Source of the DNA: Pseudomonadota bacterium
GTDB taxonomy: Bacteria > Pseudomonadota > Gammaproteobacteria > Burkholderiales > Burkholderiaceae_B
Assembly (NCBI GenBank): GCA_023440825.1
Contig: JAEXRL010000031.1
Span: forward strand, 111,389 to 175,388
DNA length: 64,000 nucleotides
Reading direction: 5' to 3'
Position numbers and translations under genes: made by a program. Positions 35,524-42,981 of the stretch are shown here, one piece after another; the stretch's first letter is position 1, and every line of letters begins with the position of its first letter. The notes beneath the pieces were generated by a model, which searched no databases, was not told the DNA's origin, and saw only the letters and a program-made list of their open reading frames with translations.

Positions 35524-36699
35524 ATGTCCTCTGCCCTACTGCCCCTATGGGATGAACCCCTAGAGCTGTCGCTGCATCTGGATGGCAGCCAAGGCACAAA
35601 CCGGGCCATGGATGCGCCATCGCAATTGGCGGCAAAAACCGATGTGCAAGCCATACAGGCTTGGCTTAATCGCTATATCAATAGCCCACGCACCTATGCC
35701 AATTACCGCAAAGAAGTAGAACGCCTGTTATTGTGGGCCTTGATAGAACGAGGCGCCCCACTCTCTTCTTTGCTGTACGAAGACTTGCTGGCCTACCAGC
35801 AATTTCTGAATAATCCGCAACCCGCCGAACGCTGGCAAACTAAAGCGGGCAGCCGCCCGCCCAGGCATTCACCCGAATGGCGTCCTTTTGTAGGACCTTT
35901 ATCTCCCAGCAGTCAGCGTCAAGCTATGCTGATTTTGAATGCCTTGTTTACTTGGCTGGTACAGGCTGGCTATCTGCGCACGAACCCGCTGGCTCTTGCA
36001 CCACGACTTAGCCCAAGCAGCAACAAGGTGGAGCGCTATCTAAACCCTGGTTTGTGGCGCAGCTTACAAGACCATGTATTGGCTATGCCTAGTACTACGC
36101 CTACTCAGGCTCGCGCCCAAAGCCGTGCCCGTTGGGTCTTGTCTGTGCTGTATGGCTGCGGCTTACGCGTATCCGAGCTGATTCAAGCCAGCATGTCCGA
36201 TGTGCAGCAGCGTACGACTATGCAGGGAGAAATCCAGTGGTGGTTACGGGTGCATGGCAAAGGCGGAAAGCTACGGCAAGTTCCCATGAGCTCCGAGCTG
36301 ATGGAGGAGTTGCAGCATTATCGTCTTGCACATCAGCTACCGGCGCTGCCAGCTAGCCTAGAAAACCGGCCCTTACTGATGCCGGTAGGAGGTGGCAACA
36401 AGCCCTTAACGCGCGCTGCCGTACACGCTTACATCAAACAATTAGGACGTGCTGCCGCCGATACCCTGCGCAATGATCACCCAGAACAAGAAGCAGCTGC
36501 CCAACAGCTTGAACAGATGTCCGCGCACTGGATACGACACACGGCGGGTTCACACATGGCTAATCGGCACGTGGATATTCGAGTCATTCGTGACACCTTG
36601 GGGCATGCCTCGATTAGCACCAGCAATATTTATCTGCACACGGAAGACGAGCAACGTCATCAGGCGCTGGAACAACACCATAAACTTGCTTGGCACTAA
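35524..36699 (+). CDS. tyrosine recombinase (phage integrase family)
   Basis: This is a site-specific recombinase of 391 residues. The N-terminal SAM-like core-binding domain is at about 40-160 (LNRYINSPRTYANYRKEVER). The catalytic domain contains all the expected residues: Arg in GLRVSEL (about 213), Lys in GKGGKLRQ (about 246), His and Arg in HWIRHTAGSH (about 334), His in LGHAS (about 360) and the nucleophile Tyr in SNIYLHTEDEQRHQ (about 369). It should therefore be active. The ATG at 35524 is preferred over a TTG at 35515. It diverges from the KfrA-like gene. No other phage or element genes surround it, and no attachment sites were recognised. Confidence 0.92.
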   Translation: MSSALLPLWDEPLELSLHLDGSQGTNRAMDAPSQLAAKTDVQAIQAWLNRYINSPRTYANYRKEVERLLLWALIERGAPLSSLLYEDLLAYQQFLNNPQPAERWQTKAGSRPPRHSPEWRPFVGPLSPSSQRQAMLILNALFTWLVQAGYLRTNPLALAPRLSPSSNKVERYLNPGLWRSLQDHVLAMPSTTPTQARAQSRARWVLSVLYGCGLRVSELIQASMSDVQQRTTMQGEIQWWLRVHGKGGKLRQVPMSSELMEELQHYRLAHQLPALPASLENRPLLMPVGGGNKPLTRAAVHAYIKQLGRAAADTLRNDHPEQEAAAQQLEQMSAHWIRHTAGSHMANRHVDIRVIRDTLGHASISTSNIYLHTEDEQRHQALEQHHKLAWH

Positions 36700-36825
36700 G
36701 GCTTTATATGTATTTCATCTGCTGGTGTATAGGCACCAGGCAGTACAGAGCCCAGCCTCGAAGTGCTAAGCTTGATGCTTCCCCTTCTGCAAGCACTAAG
36801 CTTGTCTACCTTGAATGGAGTTAGC

Positions 36826-37266
36826 ATGAGTTTTACCGTGTATTTATCTGGCGAAATCCATACAGATTGGCGTGAGCAAATCGCACACGGTGCACGCGCC
36901 GCCGGCCTGGACATACACTTCACCGGACCAGTTACCGATCACGATGCCAGCGATGCCGCCGGTGATCACCTAGGCGCCGAGGACAATCCATTTTGGCGCG
37001 ACCACAAATCATCCAAGGTAAATGCCATACGCACCAAGACCTTGATTGAGCAAGCTGATTTGGTGGTGGTGCGCTTTGGCGATCAATACAAGCAATGGAA
37101 TGCCGCGTTCGATGCAGGATACTGTGCTGCCTTGGGCACGCCGTACATTACTCTGCACGCCAGTGACATTATTCACCCTTTGAAGGAAGTCGACGCTAGC
37201 GCTCAGGCGTGGGCTACGACGCCTGAGCAAGTGGTGGAGATCCTGCGTTACACATTGCAGCCGTAA
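36826..37266 (+). CDS. ytoQ: YtoQ family protein
   Basis: This is a cytoplasmic protein of 146 residues of the YtoQ family, a small nucleoside-deoxyribosyltransferase-like fold of unproven function. Recognised by FTVYLSGEIHTDWREQI at the N-terminus, FTGPVTDHDASDAAGD, and the block DLVVVRFGDQYKQWNAAFDA, followed by GTPYITLH. The ATG at 36826 has GGAG upstream; a longer in-frame reading from 36763 adds a hydrophobic leader from what looks like the untranslated region and is not accepted. The gene stands alone, between the recombinase gene and a convergent HTH gene. Confidence 0.88.
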   Translation: MSFTVYLSGEIHTDWREQIAHGARAAGLDIHFTGPVTDHDASDAAGDHLGAEDNPFWRDHKSSKVNAIRTKTLIEQADLVVVRFGDQYKQWNAAFDAGYCAALGTPYITLHASDIIHPLKEVDASAQAWATTPEQVVEILRYTLQP

Positions 37267-37282
37267 AGGCCTGCAAGCCAAA

Positions 37283-37585
37283 TCAGTTTGCGGGCGGTAT
37301 TTTTCTTATCACCATCTGCAGGCCCTGAGCCTGTAATATCGCCCGCCAATTACTTAATGATGGATTGCCGTGCTCCGACAGAGTTCGATAAATCTGCGTA
37401 GCGTTAAGCTTGGCCTCTTTGGCCAACTGCTGCATGCCACCTTGAGCCTGAGTTAAATACCTTAAAGCAGTAAGGGCTCCGGCCTGATCGTTATCATTTA
37501 AATATCGATTAATGTCTTCATACGCCAATTCAGGACATGAACGATACATCTTGATTTTTGCTTTACTATGAGTTTTTTTTGTCAT
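37283..37585 (-). CDS. HTH antitoxin-like protein (addiction-module antidote type)
   Basis: This is a 100-residue DNA-binding protein. The C-terminal half has the Xre-like helix-turn-helix GGMQQLAKEAKLNATQIYRT with LSEHGNPSLSNWRAILQAQG, the pattern of the putative antidote family that pairs with RelE/HigB-like toxins. The N-terminal part has the DINRYLNDNDQAGALTALRY segment often seen in that family. No toxin gene is visible on either side: ytoQ is convergent and copA lies upstream. The ATG at 37585 has GGAA upstream; a TTG at 37600 is the alternative. Confidence 0.8.
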   Translation of the reverse strand: MTKKTHSKAKIKMYRSCPELAYEDINRYLNDNDQAGALTALRYLTQAQGGMQQLAKEAKLNATQIYRTLSEHGNPSLSNWRAILQAQGLQMVIRKIPPAN

Positions 37586-37650
37586 ACTGTTTTCCGACAA
37601 AATAAGACATTAGAATCGCAAACAATAGCCTTATATGCATTTGCAAAATA

Positions 37651-37664
37651 CCAGCTTAAGCTGG
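37651..37664. promoter_or_regulatory. 14-bp perfect palindrome upstream of the antitoxin-like gene
   Basis: CCAGCTTAAGCTGG is its own reverse complement, 66 bases upstream of the HTH gene start and between it and the copA stop. It may be an autoregulatory site of the HTH protein. Confidence 0.35.
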
Positions 37665-37754
37665 CGCCGATCGACACAAGCCTTGAGTAACAAGCCTATG
37701 TAAGCCCTAGTATAGGGTTAAACCACCACGTATGGAGCGTTTTGTGTATACAGG

Positions 37755-40208
37755 CTATAGTTTCACCGTTCGCAGTCGCAAGGCATTAGTTACCACAAAC
37801 ACACTTGAACACGCCATCGCGGCAGCGGCAAACATGGGGGACAACAGCGGCCCATCAAAAATGTATAACAATCCAGCCGCCATGGGGATCAAGGCCACAT
37901 TATAAGCAAACGCCCAAAACAGGTTTTGCTTAATGTTGCGCACGCAATGTGCGGACAAGGAAATCGCCGTGACCACAGCACGTAAATCATCTGACATCAA
38001 TACAACATCGGCTGACTCAACCGCAATATCTGTTCCGGTGCCGATGGCTATACCCACCTCAGCATAGGCCAATGCCGGCGCATCGTTAATGCCATCGCCC
38101 ACAAAGGCCAAGGGGCCGTGTTGCTGCTGCAAACGCTTTACCGCCTGCACCTTATCGGCAGGCATGAGCTCGGCCACCACCTCATGTATGCCTAACTGTT
38201 GTGCAATAGCCTGCGCAGTGTGCTGATTATCGCCCGTCAACATAACCACAGGTAGACCTTGCGCTTGCAGGGCTTTAACCGCCTCAATACTGGACTCTTT
38301 AATTGGATCAGCAACGGCAAGCATTGCGGCAAGGCGCCCGTTAATAGCCACATACAATGGCGTCTTGCCTTGCTTGCCTAAGTCTTCGGCCTGCGTCTGT
38401 AATGGACGAATGTCCACCCCTTGTTGTTGCATCAAGCGATCAGCCCCCACATACACATGCTGACCCTCTATACGGGCTTGCACACCTAGCCCCGTCAGGG
38501 ACTCAAACTGCTCAAGCTCGGGCAATGCCAAACCTTTTTCTGCGGCTGCCGCCGTAATCGCCTGCGCGATCGGGTGCTCGGAACGCGCCTCAATCGCCGC
38601 TACCCACGACAAAACCTGCAGCGAGTCAAAATCGGGACTTGGTACGAAATCAGTCAGCTCAGGCTTGCCTTTGGTTAAGGTTCCTGTTTTGTCTACTGCC
38701 ACCGCCTTTACATTACGCAGACTTTGCAAGGCATCACCTTGGCGAAATAAAATACCATGCTGTGCGGCTCGGCCAGTTGCCACCATAATCGAGGTAGGCG
38801 TAGCCAGCCCCATTGCGCACGGGCAGGCTATGATCAGAACCGCTACCAGTATGCTTAATGCTAGCGGTAGACCACCCGCGGGGTAAAAATACCACCAGGA
38901 TAGCCCGGCCAGCAAGGCAATCAACATAACTGCTGGCACGAACCACAAGGTAACGCGATCAAGCATGGCCTGTACGGGCAGCTTGGTGCCTTGCGCGTGC
39001 TCAACCATTTGCACAATGCGCTCTAGTACGGTGTCTGCCCCTACCGCTTGCACCTCGTATTCCAAAGCGCCCTGCTGGTTCACCGTCCCGCCCACCACCT
39101 TGGAACCTGCTTGTTTTTGTACCGGAATGGGTTCGCCACTAATCATGGCTTCATCAATATAACTGCTTCCCGATAGCACCACACCATCCAAGGCAACACG
39201 CTCTCCAGGGCGCAGTTGTACCCGGTCCCCTACCTGAATCTGCGCCAGATCCAGGTTTTGAAAGCGCCCCGCCCGCCACACACTGGCTTGCTCGGGCTGT
39301 AAGTTGAGTAAACGCTGTATGGCCCCTGAAGTGCGCCCTTTGGCTCTGGCTTCTAAGTACCGTCCCAGCAAGACGAGCGCCACAATCACGGCAGCCGATT
39401 CATAGTACACATGCACCGCCCCGGCGGGGAGCAAGGCAGGAGCAAAGGTAGCAAACAGAGAATAGATATAGGCGGCCAGACTGCCCACAGCCACCAGCGA
39501 GTTCATATCAGGTGCCAGACGCCATAAGGCCGGCAAACCCAGTGTATAGAATTGACGCCCAGGCCCCACTAGTATGCAGGTAGTCAGAAACAGTTGGATG
39601 TACACGTTCCATGACGCAGGTAGCCAACTGTGCAACCATTGCGCGAAAGCCGGGCTAAGATGGGAGCCCATTTCCATGATGAATACGGGCAAAGCCAATA
39701 CAATTGCCCACACCATACGCGGGTAAAAAGCCTTAGCGTCTTGCTCTGCTGGCGTTAGCCCTCGCTCTGCCGCCTCGTGCAAGCGCGCCTCGTAGCCGCC
39801 TTTTTTTAGATGTGCCAGCAGTGCGTTGATGTCCTGATTAGCCGGTGCATAAAACTGGGCCTGATGCGTGGCCAGATTGACCTGCACATCTTGCACCAGG
39901 GGAATTGCGGCCAATAGTTTTTCAACTCTGGCTACACATGACGCGCAGGTCATGCCTACAATATCCAGCACCCAGCGCTGCTTGGTAATTGGGTAGCCAC
40001 CTTTTTCCAAGGCCAGCTCTAATTGCCCAAGATCTACAGACTCCGCAGCGGAAATGCTTACCTGCCCCGTCGCTAAATTAGCCTGCGCCTTGTCCACTGC
40101 CGGGATTCGGGTGATGATTTTTTCCACGCGCCCCACACACGATGCGCACGTCATACCGCTGACTGGAAGCTGCAGCTCGGCATTCTTTGGTTTTATCGTG
40201 TTTGTCAT
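37755..40208 (-). CDS. copA: Cu(+)-exporting P-type ATPase CopA
   Basis: This is an inner-membrane copper efflux pump of 817 residues. Two N-terminal heavy-metal-associated domains carry MTCASCVGR (about 19-27) and MTCASCVAR (about 85-93). Eight membrane helices follow, with the metal-selective CPC motif in IACPCAMGLATPTS (about 463). The phosphorylation motif DKTGTLTKG (about 506), SEHPIAQAI and the GDGINDAPAL hinge are all present. The length is normal for an enzyme with two metal-binding domains. A MerR/CueR-type promoter lies directly upstream, so expression is probably switched on by cytoplasmic Cu(I); no cueR gene is adjacent. Confidence 0.96.
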   Translation of the reverse strand: MTNTIKPKNAELQLPVSGMTCASCVGRVEKIITRIPAVDKAQANLATGQVSISAAESVDLGQLELALEKGGYPITKQRWVLDIVGMTCASCVARVEKLLAAIPLVQDVQVNLATHQAQFYAPANQDINALLAHLKKGGYEARLHEAAERGLTPAEQDAKAFYPRMVWAIVLALPVFIMEMGSHLSPAFAQWLHSWLPASWNVYIQLFLTTCILVGPGRQFYTLGLPALWRLAPDMNSLVAVGSLAAYIYSLFATFAPALLPAGAVHVYYESAAVIVALVLLGRYLEARAKGRTSGAIQRLLNLQPEQASVWRAGRFQNLDLAQIQVGDRVQLRPGERVALDGVVLSGSSYIDEAMISGEPIPVQKQAGSKVVGGTVNQQGALEYEVQAVGADTVLERIVQMVEHAQGTKLPVQAMLDRVTLWFVPAVMLIALLAGLSWWYFYPAGGLPLALSILVAVLIIACPCAMGLATPTSIMVATGRAAQHGILFRQGDALQSLRNVKAVAVDKTGTLTKGKPELTDFVPSPDFDSLQVLSWVAAIEARSEHPIAQAITAAAAEKGLALPELEQFESLTGLGVQARIEGQHVYVGADRLMQQQGVDIRPLQTQAEDLGKQGKTPLYVAINGRLAAMLAVADPIKESSIEAVKALQAQGLPVVMLTGDNQHTAQAIAQQLGIHEVVAELMPADKVQAVKRLQQQHGPLAFVGDGINDAPALAYAEVGIAIGTGTDIAVESADVVLMSDDLRAVVTAISLSAHCVRNIKQNLFWAFAYNVALIPMAAGLLYIFDGPLLSPMFAAAAMACSSVFVVTNALRLRTVKL

Positions 40209-40238
40209 CTTTGTTCCATAATTGTCTAATAGGCTTTA

Positions 40239-40269
40239 AGCGTAAGCCTTACCCTAGGGGTAAGCTCAA
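40239..40269 (-). promoter_or_regulatory. CueR/MerR-type copA promoter
   Basis: On the minus strand, TTGAGC (-35, 40264-40269) and TACGCT (-10, 40239-40244) are separated by 19 bases, the over-long spacing typical of MerR-family promoters. The spacer contains most of the dyad CTTACCC-TAG-GGGTAAG (plus strand, 40248-40264). Together with the copA start at 40208 this fits a CueR site. Confidence 0.75.
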
Positions 40270-40295
40270 GCACAGAAAGCATGACGGGAGACGCC

Positions 40296-40679
40296 ATGAT
40301 TGACCACATAGGCATAAAAGTTAGCGATTTAGCACGCAGTACGGCATTTTATCAGGCCAGCCTAGCACCAGTAGGCTACCACTTACTCGTAGAACTGGAC
40401 GCTAGCATGACGGGGTCTGTCGCGTTTAGCGGTTTTGGTATAGGGCAAAAGCCCAGTTTTTGGGTTAGTGCTTGCGCTCAGCTTCACACCAGTACACATA
40501 TCGCCTTCTCTGTTAATACACGAGCCCAGGTGGACGAGTTTTATCAAGCTGCTCTGAAAGCAGGTGGTACCGACCATGGAGCACCTGGTTTACGTCCGCA
40601 TTATCATCCTAATTATTATGCGGCGTTTATTTTGGACCCTGATGGCCATAATATTGAAGCCGTCTGCCATCACGCCTAA
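40296..40679 (+). CDS. VOC family protein (glyoxalase/bleomycin-resistance type)
   Basis: This is a small metal-dependent-type VOC domain protein of 127 residues. It has the paired beta-alpha-beta-beta-beta pattern, starting DHIGIKVSDLARSTAFYQAS, with HIAFSVNTRAQVDEFYQAAL in the middle and AAFILDPDGHNIEAVCH at the end. The histidines in the first and second halves and the terminal glutamate are in the places of metal ligands in this superfamily. The substrate is unknown; members isomerise, dioxygenate or bind small reactive compounds. The ATG at 40296 has GGGAG upstream. It diverges from copA, so the copper-type promoter region is shared, but co-regulation is only a guess. Confidence 0.87.
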   Translation: MIDHIGIKVSDLARSTAFYQASLAPVGYHLLVELDASMTGSVAFSGFGIGQKPSFWVSACAQLHTSTHIAFSVNTRAQVDEFYQAALKAGGTDHGAPGLRPHYHPNYYAAFILDPDGHNIEAVCHHA

Positions 40680-40706
40680 GCTTGGCGTGCTCAACCCAAA
40701 CAAAAA

Positions 40707-40734
40707 GGGCTAGCTGTTTTTAATCAGCTAGCCC
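40707..40734 (-). terminator. intrinsic terminator of the DUF4148 gene
   Basis: GGGCTAGCTG and CAGCTAGCCC form a ten-pair stem with an eight-base loop. On the minus strand the stem is followed by TTTTTG, so it ends the DUF4148 transcript; it may also slow readthrough from the VOC gene. Confidence 0.85.
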
Positions 40735-40755
40735 CTCTTGCGGCACTGCATGGGT

Positions 40756-41070
40756 TTAAAAGGCCACAAATGTGCTGTTTTGTTGCGCCCACTGTTGCTG
40801 CGCGAGTCTTACTTGCGCGTGGCTTAAGGAACTTGCCTGAGTACCTGCCTTAGGATAGCTGAGGTATTCGCCTCGAGCATCTGCAGCCTGTACGCTTTGT
40901 TGCAATTCCTGCACAACCTGAGCGCGAGTTAAGGGGCTGGCTTCAGTTTGCAAGCTGGGATAAGTTAGAAACTCTCCTAGTTTATCGCTAGATGCCTGAG
41001 CAGCTGTTGCACCAAACAAACATGCAGTCACACTAAAAGCAGCAATAAGAGTACGAGATGTGGATTTCAT
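40756..41070 (-). CDS. DUF4148 domain small exported protein
   Basis: This is a 104-residue exported protein with a signal peptide to about residue 26 (AQA before SSDKLGEFL). The mature part is two similar units: GEFLTYPSLQTEASPLTRAQ and GEYLSYPKAGTQASSLSHAQ, each followed by V and a Q-rich helix. DUF4148 proteins of unknown function are abundant in Burkholderiales, usually as short periplasmic proteins, often induced by stress. The gene diverges from a LysR regulator gene and has its own terminator, so it is a single-gene unit. Confidence 0.85.
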   Translation of the reverse strand: MKSTSRTLIAAFSVTACLFGATAAQASSDKLGEFLTYPSLQTEASPLTRAQVVQELQQSVQAADARGEYLSYPKAGTQASSLSHAQVRLAQQQWAQQNSTFVAF

Positions 41071-41176
41071 GATTAACTTCCTAAATAGTCTTTATGTTGT
41101 AATGGCTTCGTGTTAGAAGCACGCACAAACAAATTATCCACCCAACTCCCATTAGTAAAAACCCTTAAATCTGCAT

Positions 41177-41202
41177 TTATAATTCCACTGATGGAATAAT
41201 AA
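41177..41202. promoter_or_regulatory. 26-bp dyad, candidate LysR autoregulatory site
   Basis: TTATAATTCCA and TGGAATAATAA are complementary at ten of eleven positions across CTGA. The dyad ends 13 bases before the LysR start codon and 107 bases upstream of the divergent DUF4148 gene, a fitting place for autorepression and divergent activation. Confidence 0.5.
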
Positions 41203-41215
41203 ACAGGGAACTTTT

Positions 41216-42133
41216 ATGGCAACACGCCCTACCCCCCCTTTGCTAAACGATATCGCCATTTATGTAGAAGTGGCCAAGCAGCGGCATTTCACCCGTGCGG
41301 CCGAAGCGTTAGGTATGCCCGTATCGACCGTGTCTAGACGTGTACGGACGCTAGAAGAAGAAATCGGTACCGCTTTGCTCAAACGCAGCACGCGCAGTGT
41401 GGATCTGACCGAGGCGGGTGCGCTATTTTACGAAAGTTGTCTGGAGGTGGTGGAACAAGCTCGTTTAGCGCATGAGCAATTACTGACGATGACCCAGCAA
41501 GTGAAAGGCGTATTACGCATTTCTATGCCTAGCAGCTTGGGATTAATTTTTATGCCCAGCATCATCACCGGTTTTATGAATGAGTACCCTGATATTGAAT
41601 GTGATTTTGATCTGAGCATACGACCTATAGACCTACTGGCCGAAAATTTTGACTGCGTGATACGAGTAGGAGAGCAAGCCGACTCGAATTTAATCGCTCG
41701 TCGCCTGGGCCAATTATCGCTGTCGCTATTCGCCTCCACGAGCTATCTACAACAATATGGCAGGCCAGAACATCCTTCTGACTTAAGCCAGCACCGCTGC
41801 ATCACCGCCAGCCAACACGAATCGGATTACAACTGGACGCTGCATCATCCGCAAGAAAAAAGTGTGACAGTGAAAGTAGCGGGTCCGCTACGTGTGAACA
41901 ATGCACTCATGATGCATAGACTGGCGGCCCATGATGCTGGGATTGCTATTTTCTCGCAGGCAGAAAATACGTTCGACCCCAAGTTCCTGCCTTTAGAGCC
42001 CGTACTACCCGGCTGGCACTTTGCTCCGTACCCAATATATGCTTTATTACCCTCTCGTATGCTGCCATTGAAAACGCGCGTGTTTCTAGACTATGTACGT
42101 GATCAGTTAACGCTACTGCTTAACCATCATTAA
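41216..42133 (+). CDS. LysR-family transcriptional regulator
   Basis: This is a 305-residue regulator with an N-terminal helix-turn-helix (IAIYVEVAKQRHFTRAAEAL, then VSTVSRRVRTLEEEIGTALL) and a LysR effector domain of the DmlR/PecT-like branch (ISMPSSLGLIFMPSIITGF). SD AGGGAA lies before the ATG. The divergent neighbour encodes the DUF4148 protein and the downstream genes an ankyrin protein and an MFS carrier; the target is unclear. The strong dyad just upstream argues for autoregulation. Confidence 0.9.
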   Translation: MATRPTPPLLNDIAIYVEVAKQRHFTRAAEALGMPVSTVSRRVRTLEEEIGTALLKRSTRSVDLTEAGALFYESCLEVVEQARLAHEQLLTMTQQVKGVLRISMPSSLGLIFMPSIITGFMNEYPDIECDFDLSIRPIDLLAENFDCVIRVGEQADSNLIARRLGQLSLSLFASTSYLQQYGRPEHPSDLSQHRCITASQHESDYNWTLHHPQEKSVTVKVAGPLRVNNALMMHRLAAHDAGIAIFSQAENTFDPKFLPLEPVLPGWHFAPYPIYALLPSRMLPLKTRVFLDYVRDQLTLLLNHH

Positions 42134-42271
42134 CAGTGCTGTCTGACCTAGCCATGGCAACTCTTGGACAGTATGTGCGTCTAACCATAAGTGTTATAGC
42201 CTGTTAAGCATTTATGAAAAGCCCGAACAGGCTAATACTATATAAACGCTTTTTTTGCATGGGACCACTAC

Positions 42272-42958
42272 ATGGCTACTTTACTCTCGTACTTACAGCG
42301 TCATCTTTACGTTTTTTGCTTTTGCATAGTCGCCGCCTCACCAGGCCTAGCCAGTGCCAGCACAGAACTACTCCAAGCCGTTAGACAAGGCAAGGTGGAA
42401 AATGTGAAACGTCTGCTGGAGACGCCGGCGGGCTTAGCGCAAGTGAATATCAGCGATGCGCAAGGTAAATCGCCACTGTTAATAGCCACCTGGAATAATG
42501 CCGTGGAGATAGCCCGTTTGCTAATTGATGCCGGGGCCGACGTAAATCAGCAAGACAACATACAGGACTCCCCTTATTTGCTGGCAGGCGCACAAGGGCG
42601 AGTAGAAATACTAGCAATGTGTCTGGCTCATGGGGCCGACCTGACAAGCACGAATCGTTATGGGGGCACGGCACTGATTCCAGCGGCTGAAAAAGGACAT
42701 ACGCAAGCGGTGCAACTTTTACTGGATGCGGGCGTAGACCCCAACCACGTCAATCGTCTTGGATGGACGGCCTTACACGAGGCGATTGTGCTGTCAGATG
42801 GCGGGCCAGAACACCAACGCATAATCCAAGCCCTGCTGGCAGGCGGTGCCGACCCCAATCTGGCTGACGGCAATGGTATACGCCCTTTGTCCTTAGCAAC
42901 ACAACGCGGCCATCGTCAATCGGCGCAAATTTTACAGGCGGCAGGCGCACGCCCTTAA
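42272..42958 (+). CDS. exported ankyrin-repeat protein
   Basis: This is a protein of 228 residues with a signal peptide (about 1-30, ending ASA) followed by five to six ankyrin repeats, for example GKSPLLIATWNNAVEIARLL, GGTALIPAAEKGHTQAVQLL and GWTALHEAIVLSDGGPEHQR. Ankyrin repeats bind other proteins. In bacteria such small periplasmic ankyrin proteins are often linked to catalase or oxidative-stress functions (AnkB-like), but no such partner is here. The MFS gene follows 23 bases later on the same strand and may be co-transcribed. Confidence 0.88.
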   Translation: MATLLSYLQRHLYVFCFCIVAASPGLASASTELLQAVRQGKVENVKRLLETPAGLAQVNISDAQGKSPLLIATWNNAVEIARLLIDAGADVNQQDNIQDSPYLLAGAQGRVEILAMCLAHGADLTSTNRYGGTALIPAAEKGHTQAVQLLLDAGVDPNHVNRLGWTALHEAIVLSDGGPEHQRIIQALLAGGADPNLADGNGIRPLSLATQRGHRQSAQILQAAGARP

Positions 42959-42981
42959 ATTGTTTTCAATGAAGTTATTCG

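Noticed and set aside
35524..36699. Prophage or integrative element around the recombinase
   Set aside because: Neighbouring genes are ordinary chromosomal or signalling genes; there is no tRNA, no attachment-site duplication and no phage structural gene.
36763..36825. N-terminal extension of YtoQ
   Set aside because: The added residues are hydrophobic and low in complexity, while a proper ribosome-binding site lies before the ATG at 36826.
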